64,000 nucleotides of DNA from Rotaria socialis (GCA_905331475.1 CAJNYU010004453.1:1-64000); one strand, 5' to 3'; counted from the stretch's first letter, positions 40,181-52,834 are shown. Numbers and translations: made by a program. Notes: generated by a model not told the origin, from the letters alone.

Positions 40181-40714
40181 TAAAGAATTAAAATTGGCAA
40201 TGTGTATTGTGTTTGATTTTTGTTTGTCGGATGAGTAATAAAAAATAAATAAACCCGAAAGATTATTTATTCAGTTCAATCAAACTTGAAATTGAAAAGG
40301 ATCATACTTTTGAATTGTCAGTGATTCATTATTTGAATTCAGGCTAAGAAATTGTAAATTCTAGTTGTCAAACTCGAGAAAATATTAGTTACTGGAAATT
40401 AGAAATCTCATAACCGAATTCTCCTCGTTTCAGACATAAGATCTCTGCTGTCAATTATTCTGATATCGTCTCAATTTTCATAGGAGAAAATAATCAAAAC
40501 TTGTAAGAATACAAACATATGTAATATCTATAGTAGCTTCATTTATTGGCTTAATATTCGATAAAGCCAAATGTTTATCAATACGTAACAACAGCCAAGC
40601 TCTACTCATGTTATTAAATGCAGAGTCAATCGAATGTCTTTTTCTTTCTCTTACAACAGACATGTGATTTTGTAATGAAAACTATTATTATAGTTGAAGC
40701 TGATTACGTATGAC
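40181..40714. other. Spacer between SIRT2 and oxidase fragment
   Basis: Both strands are open near 40478-40680 without a recognisable product. The plus strand there could hold an upstream exon of the oxidase. No call. Confidence 0.4.
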
Positions 40715-41215
40715 ATGCCGTTTTCGAATAAGTATCATATTACCATTGTTGGCGCAGGCATAATGGATTTAACTACTGCATGCACTTTACTAAAAGAATA
40801 TCCATTCGATGATAATTTTTATTTAACAATTATTAGTGAACAATTCTCACCTGATACAACAGACGATATTTCAGCTGGCTATTGGGAACTTTATGGCTTT
40901 GAATCCATTGACAAACGAATACTTCGTTGGGCTGGTTATAGCTATGATATTTTTCTTAGCGAGTTTTTTTCTACAAAAACAGCTCAAGCTGGTCTTATGA
41001 AAATGTCTGCTTATACTTTACATGGTTATCATGAGCAAAATAAACATAGAAATAATCATAAACCACAATTTTCAACATTAGTTAATCATTTTCGAATGTT
41101 AAATCAACATGAAATAGAAATGTTTAATCATTTAAAACCGACATCAGATTTTGTTATGTCAACGTTTGCAATCGAAGTTCGATATTATTTACGAGAATTA
41201 CAACTGGAGGTGTAA
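40715..41215 (+). pseudogene. Truncated D-aspartate/D-amino-acid oxidase
   Basis: The frame carries the N-terminal 160 or so residues of an FAD-dependent D-amino-acid oxidase: KYHITIVGAGIMDLTTACTL (dinucleotide-binding strand), SPDTTDDISAGYWELYG, DFVMSTFAIEVRYYLREL. The family normally has about 340 residues and ends with a FAD- and substrate-binding half. Here the similarity stops where the TIR element at 41207 begins, and no later exons were found between 41442 and 44300. The third Gly of the GxGxxG motif is Asp, which also suggests decay. A complete protein would be a peroxisomal enzyme deaminating D-amino acids. ATG 40715 is the best start; a TTG-starting extension to 40694 also exists. 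Confidence 0.7.
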
Positions 41216-41441
41216 GCCGACGCCTCGGTCAGCAGCGGCGGCTCGAAAATCTTCAGAAGCTATTTTAAAAAATTTTCGTAGTTTTGAAAATTATGTAACA
41301 GAAAATGGAAAAATGATAATATAGAACGTTGTTCTTAGAAGTTTGATCAGAACAATCCTGAAGACTGTTTCTGAGTATCGAAAATATTCAAAAATTTAGT
41401 ATTCCTGCTTATATGACGGCGGCGGCGGCGGCTTACACCTC
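41207..41441. mobile_element. 235-bp TIR element with GGC repeats, in oxidase gene
   Basis: It starts GAGGTGTAAGCCGACGCC and ends GGCGGCGGCTTACACCTC, so the outer 12 bp are perfect inverted repeats. GC-rich (GGC)n ends flank an AT-rich interior. No clear target duplication (CTG on the left, TAG on the right). It supplies the stop codon of the oxidase fragment. Confidence 0.65.
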
Positions 41442-44351
41442 TAGTAGCAACGACATGTACAAGAATCTGCAATACAAAAACGAAAGAATAAGAATTATAT
41501 TGATAGTATGTTTTATATTAGTGTGAATGATTTTGTTTTTGAATTAAAGTCGTTCTAAAACGAGATAAAATAGATGGATCAATACACTTATTTCCATAGT
41601 TAAAATAGATTTCATGAATGATTTCTATTCGTACAGCTCATCAATGTTATATTAGATAAAATAAGTTCATTGTTTATACATTTATTTATATTCATACGTT
41701 CACCTATAAAATTATGAAATTTAGCGTAAATTCTCTAATTAATCATAATTATTTAAAGCGAAAATTCGGCGCAAATGATTCACTGAGTGCCTGTTAATTA
41801 AGTCTAATTGATATGAATTAATTTGAAAAGCAAACAAAATCAATGTTTGATATTTACCATAAAAATAATTCCAAATATCCCATACTAATATGTAATACAC
41901 AAGTTAATGATCTTATTACACTTTAAATTAATACTGTTTCTTCTTTCTCCTTCATACAATGTGTTCTTTATTGTGATATTAGTATCAGACGATGGTACAC
42001 TTGTTTATGGAGCCGATTGAAGAAAATGGATAGCAGCTTGAAAAATACGTTATTCGATCAAGTCTCTGTTGAGTTGATTTTTGAACTTCCTCATTCTCAT
42101 ACACCTGCAGAAATACCAATCTTCTATTACATGTTTAACTTTCTGCAATGAATTGAATAAATATGAAAGGAAACTGCTAACGAAATAAACAAAAATAGAA
42201 TTTGATTTCATGAAGAACACAATTCCAAGAATAATTTAGATTTCTGTGATGCTTCGTTGACTTACATGCAAAAATATTTTTTCAATCAACATGATATTTA
42301 TTAATTTGATGCTAACCGATAAAAACGTGCGAAGTGATTTCTACTGAGCTGTATTACAAAAGCGAGAAAATTCTAATTATTCACTTCAAAGCTAAACGTG
42401 GCTCATTTCAGTTGTAATACTGATAATATGACATGTCAAAGTCTTACATTTTAAAATATCCCGCGTTTAGGAGTAAAAATTCTGTACAAAGCAAATTTCG
42501 ATTTATCTGAAATGTTTTTAAATACCCAGGTCGAGCAATCCAACAGTGGGAACCAATCGGAACCCATTCGATCTGACTCGCATCCAGTAGGATCTTATCA
42601 GATTTTGTCGGGCCCTATAGAACTATCATCGGGTTCCGGATTCGAAGTTGGATCATCAGTGTCGGGTTCCTATGAATTCCAACCCAGGGCGAGAAATCAG
42701 ACAGCAAGATCGGTCACAGATTCTTATCCGATCGTATAGGATCATGTAAGATCCGACGAAAAGTCGTCGTCTCTGAAATCTTGCATCAATAATTACGGTA
42801 AGATTCTTGTATGATTCATCAATAAGATCTTATATGACCAGATAATATATGAGATTAAGCATTCCGTTGTTTTATTGCGAAAATCGGTGTCATTAGTGAT
42901 GGCATGGTTCTATATGTCAATGAAGAATCAAGTTAACCTCACTTCACTGGGAAGAATTTTATTTTTGAAGGAAATATACATTCCAAAAAGCTGGACCACA
43001 GCGTTAATGATTATAACGGAAAAAAGAGAAACACCTAACCTAATGGAAAAAGGAGGCTCGGAAAGCAATCTATAACGTAAAGAACACTCTCAAAAAGAGA
43101 GAAAAACCTAGAGGCTATATAGTTACCATAACAAAAAAGACAAAATATGCAAAATTTGGTGAAAATTGTCGTGTTTTTCACCAAGACCTACCAAACCTGA
43201 GAACTTTTTCTATTAGTCTTGGTACCTATAATATTCATATCAGGTAGAGTGAAAAAGATTGGTTATAATTAACACAAAGATTTGGTTGGCGTTGCGCAGT
43301 TTTTATGATAAAAATTTAGAATTTTTATGCATATAAAAATGGTTTCGTGCGCCCTTAATATTTAGTACTTTAAATGTATATATTACAATCGTGAAACACG
43401 ATATTTTAGTTTCAATCACGAACGTCAACGTTTTTTTCGATCAGGGTCACGATCACGCATGATACTACATAGATAACTCAATAAACTGCGATTTAAATTT
43501 TATTTAATTTATGAAAGTCTTAAAAAACAAATAAATATTCAATCTTTAGTGAAAATTCTCTACAGATAAATTAGACTCATAAAACATTTATTGGATCACC
43601 GATGCATTATGAATTTTGTCATGCAGAATTTAAAGCATCTAGGAAATGAAATTTCGTTCTTATGGTTTAATATAATTTAATATCTTCGATGGATATAGAT
43701 TTAAAAAATGAATTAACAGTTTTCTTATGTTGATATCAGTTTAAAAACGATAGGTAGGACGTAAGAACCGATATATGCATAGAAGTTTAGCTGATTCAAA
43801 AAAAAAAGAAAAAGCGATGCATTAGCTACTGATCATTAATTTCAAACAATAGTTTCAGTTTAATAATATTTGTTGCATACTTAATATGGTAGTGATTCAG
43901 AAATTTTGAAGTCGCATGAATGAGATTGTCTATTAAAAACCTTGAAGAATGATGATAATCGGATAGTATGAATTTGATAAACAGTACTTAATTGATCATG
44001 TGTTTGGTTATCATCAAGATACTATATTCCATTGGAAATATTTTCAAGTGTTCATAATGAAGATGAATCGACAAAAAATGAAAACTATCCCATTATTTCT
44101 ATTTTTCAAAGTTCATTCATTCTTTTCACAAGTTCCATTAGACGCTAACAGGGTGCTCAGTAGGTGTCGCTCGATTACGATTTTCTAGGAAACTCTTGTT
44201 GCCATACGGTTGATCCAAACAGGCAATCATAATCAGGCATTCGCGTCATGTCATGTCATAAAGTGTTCTTTTCTCAACATATCGACTGACACGTATATTA
44301 TTTCTTTACTTCAGATCTTCGATATTATCCTCAAGTAGTAAATTATATAGC
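41442..44351. other. Non-coding; holds a MITE and weak LINE-like trace
   Basis: Includes the CCCAGG-type element at 42525. An open stretch at 42875-43075 has KEIYIPKSWTTALMIITEK, faintly like the start of a LINE polymerase domain, too short to call. The segmental duplication shared with 50.9 kb begins near 44110. Confidence 0.45.
42525..42740. mobile_element. CCCAGG-family foldback element, copy 1
   Basis: Starts CCCAGGTCGAGCAATCC and is dense in GATCGGATC/GGTTCC-type palindromic words, like the sequences at 50453 and 54288. The right end is not sharply defined. Confidence 0.45.
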
Positions 44352-45750
44352 ATGGTATTCGACAATATCTGTGTAAGTTATCTTTCCCTATGTTTATTTC
44401 TTAAAAATATGCTCAATTATCTTATTCTAGATACCATCACTCTATGTGATTAAAGGTATTATTATATTGGATAATGATGGAAATCGACTTTTATCTAAAG
44501 TAAACTAATCAAATAAATATTTGTCAATAAATAAATATTTCCTATCATGTTTATTTAGTATTACAGTAATTCATATGTAACTCTAAAAGAGCAGAAAGAT
44601 TTTGAAAAATCTCTCTTCAATAAAACACATAAAGGTTCAGGCGACGTTATTCTTCTTGATAATTGGACCATTGTCTATCGAAATAATGTTGACTTACTAT
44701 TCTATGTTATGGGAAGCACAAATGAGAATGAAGTATGTAGATGAATATTCTTTTCCAAAATATTATTGATAGAGTATCTTTTTTTCAGTTGATGTTAAAT
44801 TCTGTTTTAACGTGTTTATTCGATTCATTGAGTACGATGCTGCGAAAAAATGTTGAAAAAAGACATCTTTACGACAATCTTGATTTAGTTATGCTAACAT
44901 TTGATGAAATTTGTGACGATGGGTAACTTAACGATAGTTTTGTTTTTTCTCAAATATTTTGATTCCTCTTTTGTTTAAAGAATTATTCTTGAAACTGATC
45001 CAATATTAATTACGCAACGTGTTCAACTACGACAAGATGACATTCCATTAGGCGAACAGACTGTTTCTCAAGTAAGTAATTTCGAATTTTAAAAAAAGAA
45101 GAATCATAGTAATACATCCGAGATATAACCATATTTTGTCAATCAGGTTCTCTCTCAGGGATTCAATATGTTCTTCAATGGTGATCGATAGAGAAAAAAT
45201 ATTAATTATGTGCGTGTATGCTAATTCATTATCTTGCTCCATTCCCTCGCTTCTATCACTATTTAGACGCTAACTACATAGTCTACATTCCGTTGTATTA
45301 ATAATTCATTGATTAATAAAAATAAAGAGCATACGAGGGCAGCATGATGATTTTGTTGCCTTGCAGTGATTGCACGTTGTTGAATTTAAGTGCACAGTAT
45401 TATATTATTTCTGTGTATTTTATTAGGTACTTAGCCATGCAAAAGAACAAATCAAATGGTCACTACTCAAATAGATAAGTTTGAACACGAAAAACAAAAT
45501 ATGGACAATTTATCATGTATGCGTATCATTATAATCAATATTATTTTAGTCGTTGTTATTGTTTTATGAAATCTCAATTTGTGTCTACCGTGGCATCTTT
45601 TATCGTCATTGGATAAATAAATTTTTATGTATCTGTAGACGCATGATTTCGGTTATTAATCTTCTCATTGTCATTAAATAAAACAAGAAGATTTTGATTC
45701 TATTATATTTCCGGAAAATTCTTTATAAATATCCTTTATAAAATCAGTAA
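44110..45750. repeat. Segmental duplication, copy A (with COPZ)
   Basis: Alignable by eye with about 50925-52775 in the same orientation. The flanks are clearly diverged, but the block spanning exons 1-3 and introns 1-2 is nearly identical. Copy B has about 500 bp extra just before exon 1 and lacks the exon 4-5 region. Confidence 0.8.
44352..45474 (+). CDS. COPZ: Coatomer subunit zeta
   Basis: Six exons in phase: 44352-44372, 44431-44499, 44559-44732, 44789-44922, 44981-45071 and 45427-45474, giving 178 residues, the usual zeta-COP size. Zeta is a small longin-like subunit of the COPI coat that drives Golgi-to-ER and intra-Golgi transport. Conserved stretches are [61 protein letters not shown] and the C-terminal [15 protein letters not shown]. 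Introns are 56-59 bp except the last (355 bp). The first exon encodes only seven residues (MVFDNIC); copy B has MLLDSIC at the same place, which supports this start. The gene looks intact. Confidence 0.92.
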
Positions 45751-47352
45751 AGCGATAGTTTTTACCCGACTAGTTGAAAGTAATACAATAGATACGAACA
45801 TGAAGATGATGTCGAATCATATTGAGGAATCACGCTACAAACACTGATATTAACATATAGATAGATAGATGTTAATATGACTGGATTGAAGTTTCAAAGT
45901 TTTTGTCAAACTACTATTACATAGGTCATTTGAAAGCTAGTAGATCAAATAGAGACATGATATGGGAATAAAAGATCATGTTAGGTCTTCAAATGTATAG
46001 AATAACATGAAAACAGAAGTACTAGAGACATTCGGATCGATACTCAAGGCTACTCACAAATATTTCAGCCTGAGAATCACGCTCGTGCGCATTTGATTTC
46101 TACAAGAGTCTGGATCATATTTCTTGCAAGGACATTCCATGAGATTATACGCAGTAGCATGACTATAATGTGGATCCACAATTCATAAATTTTGATATCA
46201 GCTTTATGGTGCTATTAGTGAGAGTCGCTTCGGCTTTCAAGGGTTAGCTTATACCTTATGTTTGCTGTGATCGTTATCGAGCATTAATTCGTCAATGGTA
46301 TCACTATTGATTATACGCAGCGGACCGTAAACCGAAATCTTGACGCTTTTCAAATTTTAACCCAACATAGTCATCGAATGACGAAAATATTCGATTTGGT
46401 GCGTCAGAATTGTAAAAAAGAACACCAATCCGGATAGCAAACTCAGTGATTTCTTGTATGCCTAATCTGCACATTATGCTTGCGTTTTCAATACCTCCCG
46501 AAGTCACGATGCAGTTATAGGTACGATACTTGACCTGAATTTCGTGTTCACCGATAATTTTACATGAACGAAAGATATGTTTAAACTATTGATAAACGAA
46601 TCCACTGAGAATGAAAATATTTAATGAAAACAAAATCAGCTTTTCCTTTGCAGAATATTCTTTACATTTCGGTTACAGCAATTATGATGATGATAAAACG
46701 ATAAGCTTATCTCATTAGTTCTTTTTCGGAAAACGGACTGTTATATAGAACTTCGAGTGCTCTTAGTACACCAAATATAAATCATACAGTGTTCTTTCAA
46801 TAGACGATTTATAGTAGCGAATCCAAATCTTCACAAAAGTCAACCATAAAATTAGAGCTTAGCGCAAGTACATGATTATCTGTTAACGATGTAACAGAAA
46901 CCCAAAATCAAAACAAATATTTTTCTTCAAATATGAACAAAAATAACGAAGATTGAAAAATAAGTTTAACTCAACGATGAATTTGAATAAACCATATTTT
47001 ATTAATTCGACTAGAACTTTGTTAATACATCGGATGCATCACTCAACCGAACTATTAGTCAGTTCTACGTCAACCTTAACTCATAATCATTTATTCTAAA
47101 CCCCCATCAACCATAGCCTAAGGATCCCGGCATACTATAAGAGTGAACATACTATGAAACGGAAATCGTGAAAGCTAGTCCACCGATTCATTTGTACATA
47201 CCTTCACTACTATCCATTTTGTTAAACAATTTATAAGGAATTTTTTTGATATGAACGCAACACAAATAACTGACAGCATACGTTTATAAAATATATACAC
47301 TAGGTAGTCTAAATTATCACCAATTCAAATTTGAACCCGTCCTCTATTTATA

Positions 47353-47830
47353 GTGCTAGCAAGAGGTTGTTCTTCTTGGAATCCGATATCATTCAATCTT
47401 AGATCTAATGTGCTCAGCGTCTAAATGTAAAAATAAAAGCGTAAACGGAGTTTCGTAAAACAATGGTGTTGTACCATACTATTGCTAAGAGCAGTGGCAA
47501 GGTGTTCCGCACCTTCCTCTCTGATAGAATTCAAAAACAGATTACATGTCTATCAGCGAAACTGAAAGTGTATGATGGAGTTAAAAACAAGATGGTGCTC
47601 TGTCGTGTTATAGTTAAGAGCACTGGTAAGATACTATACCCCTTTTTCTGCGATAGCATTTGAATACACATTGAGTGTGTGCTTAATGTCTGTCAGTATA
47701 ACTGAAAGTTTAAATACAGTTAAAAGTCAGATGGTACTCCCCGTATTGTTTCTAAGATCACTGACAAGATGTTTTGCCTCTTGATGTCCGATATATTTGC
47801 TAGCTAGGTCTAGTGTGGTCATTTTCTAGA
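47353..47830 (+). repeat. Four diverged tandem units of about 113-139 bp
   Basis: Units begin near 47353, 47466, 47595 and 47734. Shared words recur in order: GTG/GTACT..., TAAGAGCA(G/C)TGG(C/T)AAG, (T/C)TGATAG or GCGATAG, and AACTGAAAGTxTA...GTTAAAA. The 66-codon ORF at 47463-47663 is simply two units read through. Confidence 0.65.
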
Positions 47831-49519
47831 AAGGGAACTAAGAGGATGATTAGTAAGAGAGAGAGGGACGATATGTGTTAGCTGGGTGAACACGGGCTTG
47901 CTATCGGACTGATAGCCTGTGGTAAATCTTCGAGTTCATTTAGTGCTTCTCAGAAAAATATTCTTGTTAGAAGCAGGGTATACGATTAGAAATGTCACAT
48001 ACCCAGTGAGAATTTCAAATTCAGGATGAGTTGTTAGTCGCATTCAAAGAAGAAATGGATTGTAGCGGAATTCAACATCACCCAAACTGCTTGTTGTACT
48101 GCTTATTACTGTTTACAGTAGATCGACACTTGATCTCTCCTTTGAAGTTCCTGTATCCGATAATGTTTGTTTCAACGTCTGCCGTGCTTGAGAAAAAAGA
48201 TATTGTAAACAAAATGAAGAGAGCACTGTTCAATTTTTATCAAAACTACCTTTTCACTATTGGATTGATTCTGACGTGCAGTAGTACATGCGTACAGCAA
48301 GCAACTATTGCGCCTATTGTGAAAAAATTCAATTTTTTTCTGAAGTACGGTTCTCATAATCTAGCTAAGATATGAATAACGGGATACGGAATGAAAGGAG
48401 GAAAAGCGTATCCGCTGTGGGCATCTCTCTCCCGAATACGTTTTCAGGGTAGGTCGAATTTAGATTATTCAGAGCATTTCCGAAGTGTACGCATGATTTT
48501 ATGAATTTCTTCCTTTTTTCAACAGTTTTGAAACGCGAAGGCATATATGTCAATTGCAAACGGTAGCACAAAGGGTCAGGCAGTTCTGGTGTAACAATAC
48601 TCTTGAACAAGATAACATGTTAACAACAGATAATGGTTACATCGTTGAACTTAATGAACCATTTACTATGATGCAGGTCTGCTGCGGATGATTTTTACAA
48701 AGTTATATATTATCCACATGTCTTGCACTCTACTATGACTATCAAAATACCAGAATAGTAGATGAGCCGTTTCGTATTCGTTCTCTTCGACGATATAGTA
48801 ATTAGTTGACTCAACTAAATGATTGCACCACTAATATAGTTTAAGGGTGTTTCTGAACTACATGAAGTTGTCTGAGTTCGGATTGTATGTTATCTTCTGA
48901 AGTTTCTTAGAAGTTTATTTGAGAATTTCGTTTCTTTAATGAAACTGGAAGTGTTATAAATCCATAAAATATAACTATGTCGTCTCAATGACTACCACTG
49001 AGACTAATGTAAAGAAGTCAGTTTTACAGCAATTGAGTGAAAATAAAAACTAGACAGATATAAATACGATAAGCTCTGAAAATATATAAGTTTCGCTTTC
49101 TATTTATTACAATTGTGCAATAGAAAGTGAGAAACTTGAAATTCTCAGCATATGGGCTGAGATACTGCTATCAATTGCTTTCTTTTGGATGACATTTACC
49201 GTGACCAAAAATATTGCTCAAATTCCTACGACACTAGAGTCAGTCAGCAAAATAGATTGAACAATCATCTGCTGAATTCGATGGTGGTTTGAAGACGAAA
49301 AACAAATGTGATTTCATGCTGCAAATCAATAATACCTGATATCAATCATATGCATCCAGGATTGCGTTTAGTCGTAAAGATACATTACTGACTGAATAGA
49401 AAAGTGTAAAACCATCAAATTTATCCAGAATCTGATAGATAAAATCAATGGGTAATAACTGAAAAGGCGACATAACTTTATCAGGAGCAAGTGTTGTGCC
49501 TTTTCCATATAATTATATA

Positions 49520-49674
49520 TCAAACTTGAAACTTGAATTCAATTGAAAATTGAAAATTTCAATTTTCAACTTTTAAACCAACAGCATTCTGAAGAATCGT
49601 GACTCACACATATATCGCTATGAGTTGAAAGTTGAAATTTTTTCTTTTCAACTGAATTCAAATTTCAAGTTTGA
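49520..49674. mobile_element. 155-bp palindromic MITE-like element
   Basis: The left arm TCAAACTTGAAACTTGAATTC is matched inverted by GAATTCAAATTTCAAGTTTGA. Inner arms TTGAAAATTGAAAATTTCAA and GTTGAAATTTTTTCTTTTCAA also pair. No clean target duplication. Confidence 0.55.
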
Positions 49675-50452
49675 CACTACTGGCCTTTTCGAGTAGTATG
49701 GTCTTTGAAAATAGTCCTCCTTTATATTTTACTTTTTGTTATCATCAAGTGTTTGTGGACAGTCTGTCATAAATTTTTGCTTTACTTGCGCAAATATGCA
49801 AAACAAATGCAATTCAAGCAACGTAATGACTATATAAATAAATAAATGGTTAAACACAATTGATAATATGTCGTATGGTATGATGAAAATATGGCAAGTG
49901 ACTTTCAGGTATGCTTTATCGCTTGTTTTTAAGGGTTTTTATATCTTCTAAATGTAATCTAGATTTAGTTCAATTTTTATTTTGCTATGATTCTTCAAGT
50001 AATAGAAAAGAGAAATAAGATAACAAGTCGGCAAAGTAAAGCAACAAGAGTGTTGGCAACTAAGTGTCAACATTGTGCTTTCATTATTAAGACTAAGGAT
50101 AACTTTAATGAGTACGGATGTTGTGAAAGAATTAAATAAAATAATTGCTCCTACACGTATAATTCGTTAGTATGAATTAATCTTCTGTAGAAAAGAGAAG
50201 AGAGCAAAAATAAAATTCTTCTGGATAAATAGTTATCGATAATAAAATATAGTTTTCATCGTTGCTACAAAACATAAATGATGGAGTAAAACTTGTTGAA
50301 CGCAATTTTTACAACTTATCGGGTATATCTTGAAAGAACTAAAATTTAAATATGTAATCTGTAACGATTTTGCATACTAAGTGAAAATATTCCCCATTTA
50401 TGTGTATAAATGAGATGTATCTTATTTTGAATAATCTCTTACATATCTACTG

Positions 50453-50735
50453 CCCAGGTGAGTGAATTCGATCTGGTCTTACAAGATTCAACTAGCCGAC
50501 GAAATCTGATAGGACTCCCGGTTGAGGAACTACAAAGGGATCGGACGGGAAATTCATATTTTATTGTTCATATACTACTTTGTATCTGCAGCCAATACTA
50601 GGGGCTAGTTAGAGCCCTGAGATGGGTTCCACCGGATCCGACAGGAATTCATCGGTTTTACAGAAAAATACATCAAATCCGATCAGACTACTGTTGGATC
50701 GGATCGGTTCCGGTTATCTGAATTATTCTCCTGAG
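50453..50735. mobile_element. CCCAGG-family foldback element, copy 2
   Basis: Starts CCCAGGTGAGTGAATTCGATCTGG. The inverted right end reads CTCAGGAGAATAATTCAGATAACC, giving imperfect TIRs. The interior is dense in ATCCGAT/ATCGGAT words, as in the copies at 42525 and 54288. Confidence 0.55.
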
Positions 50736-51689
50736 TCTTTTGAACATAGATGAAAAGTGCTGAAGGTTAATCATGACATAAATTAAAATTATGGAATTTT
50801 CGTGTTTTTCCTCTTGAAAAAACTTTTATAGCATTGCTCAATTATGGAAATCGATTGATAAAAAGAAAACCATCACACTGGATGCACTAAAAACAAATTC
50901 TGATTGTCCAGAAATCATGCATTCATTCATTCATTCTTTTCACTATTCCTTATAGGGAACCTATAATTGAATATTGTATAGTTGTCGCTCAATTACGATC
51001 AACAGAGCACCCCTTGTTTATATACGGTTGATTGAAGAAGGCAATCACAATCACAAAGTCACGTCATAGATTGTCCTTCTCGCAATATATTCACTGGGAC
51101 GTATATTATTTCGTTATTTAGGATCAGGATTTTCAATAGCATGCCTATAAAGCAGAGTGTCTGCTGCTTTTGTTTTACACTCTGCTGTATACTTTGCTCA
51201 AAATATTTTATAGTCTTCTTTTTCTGAACCCCCAAAATTACATATAGTCGTGCTAACATTGATGACACGCCCCAATGGTTTTCCTCCCCTCTCTCTCGTA
51301 TATAAATGTTTGATGTATGCAAATTAGATGCACTCTGAACATATGAACTAGCTGATAAACATAATTACTGAAGGGATGGTAAGCTACTCATCTAGTTTAT
51401 TCTTATTATATATTGATTCTGATACACTTCTATCATTAACAATAGTATTAAATTCAAGATTATGTTTACACAATGGTAGATGTGACCTCGTGTGTTCAAC
51501 TCGATACTTTACTGTATAAAAGAGAACAAAATTATAAGTTGTTGTTTAGATTGTGAAATTTCTGTTTACATAAACTTTAATAAACTTTACTCGTGTAGTA
51601 CAAAGTGTACCGGGCATTTTCAATTTAGATTTCCATTTGAAACCCTGTTTTATATCGTTGATATTGTCTTCAAGTCGTAAATTGATTGC

Positions 51690-52498
51690 ATGCTGCTCGA
51701 TAGTATCTGTGTAAGTTATCTTTCCCTATGTTTATTTCTTAAAAATATGCTCAGTTATCTTATTCTAGATACCCTCACTCTATGTGATTAAAGGTATTAT
51801 TATATTGGATATTGATGGAAATCGACTTTTATCTAAAGTAAACTAATCAAATAAATATTTGTCAATAAATAAATATTTTCTATCATGTTTATTTAGTATT
51901 ACAGTAATTCATATGTAACTCTAAAAGAGCAAAAAGATTTTGAAAAATCTCTCTTTAATAAAACACATAAAGGTTCAGGCGACGTTATTCTTCTTGATAA
52001 TTGGACCATTGTCTATCGAAATAATGTTGACTTACTATTCTATGTTATGGGAAGCACAAATGAGAATGAAGTATGTAGANCAGCCTAATTAGTCAAGATT
52101 CTAATTAGCACAATTTTAAACTCATTGATGTCTGCAATGGGGAGGGGGGGGGAGCCGCAAAAATCTCGGCTTTAAACTTACACTCACCATTTTCTTCGAA
52201 AATATATGTGAGTTCCACAAAAATATTAATTATGTGCGTGTATGCAAACTCATTATCTTCCTCCATTCTCTCGTTTTTATCACTATTTAGACGTTAACTA
52301 TATAGTGTACATTTCGTTGTATTAATAATTCATTGATTAATAAAAATAAAGAGCATAAGAGAACAGCATGATGATTTTGTTGCCTTGCAGGGATTGCACG
52401 TTGTTCAATTTAAGTACACAGTATGATATGATTTCTCTGTATTTTATTAGGTACTTAGCCATGCAAAAGAACAACTCAAACGGTCTCTACCCAAATAG
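51690..52498 (+). pseudogene. Coatomer zeta second copy, lacking exons 4-5
   Basis: Exons 51690-51710, 51769-51837 and 51897-52070 match exons 1-3 of the intact copy almost base for base. An N follows at 52080 and then unrelated sequence. The counterpart of exon 6 is at 52451-52498 but reads KEQLKRSLPK, with Trp to Arg and Leu to Pro changes. About 75 residues in the middle are missing. Either this is a broken duplicate, or exons 4-5 were lost where two contigs were joined at the N. Confidence 0.8.
52080..52080. other. Single N, probable assembly join
   Basis: The N lies immediately after the near-identical COPZ block. The sequence to its right (with a run of nine Gs at 52145-52153) does not continue the intron. 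A similar single N is at 21691. Confidence 0.7.
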
Positions 52499-52775
52499 AG
52501 GAGTTTCAATACGAAAAGTAGGATTCTGACACATGGACTAGTTACCATATATGGACGTCATTATTATCAAAATTATTTTATTCGTTGTTAGTCTTTTTAA
52601 AATAAAATCTCACTTTCTATCTTTCATACCATCATTTATTGTCATAAATGAGTAGATTTTTATATATCTGTATTCATGTGGTTTCGATTAATAATCTTTA
52701 CATTTCTGTTTAATAAAGTAGGAATATTTTGACTCCATGGCATTTCTGCAAGATTGCTATAAATACCCTTTATCA

Positions 52776-52834
52776 GAGCGTGGGTGTGTGGGTGAAGCAG
52801 TTAGAATAGCAACACGCACGCTCACACATCCTCA
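52776..52834. repeat. TGTGGG-type hairpin, degenerate
   Basis: GAGCGTGGGTGTGTGGG ... CACGCACGCTCACACATCC. It lies exactly at the right edge of duplication copy B and is absent from copy A. Confidence 0.55.

Larger units (their letters stand above)
45475..51689. other. 6-kb non-coding interval between the COPZ copies
   Basis: Contains diverged tandem repeats (47353-47830), a palindromic element (49520-49674) and a CCCAGG-family element (50453-50735). ORFs such as 46304-46507, 48031-48375 and 51059-51322 show no domains. A short inverted repeat (ATATTAACATA...TGTTAATAT) sits near 45850. Confidence 0.5.
50925..52775. repeat. Segmental duplication, copy B
   Basis: Partner of 44110-45750. See copy A for the comparison. 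Confidence 0.8.

Noticed and set aside
42875..43075. LINE polymerase remnant
   Set aside because: Only one short faint similarity (IPKSWTTALMIITEK); not enough to call an element.
47463..47663. 66-codon ORF with two similar halves
   Set aside because: It is two units of the tandem DNA repeat; the other units are not open in frame.
48031..48375. 114-codon ORF with hydrophobic patches
   Set aside because: No family features and isolated in a gene desert; chance is likely in AT-rich DNA.
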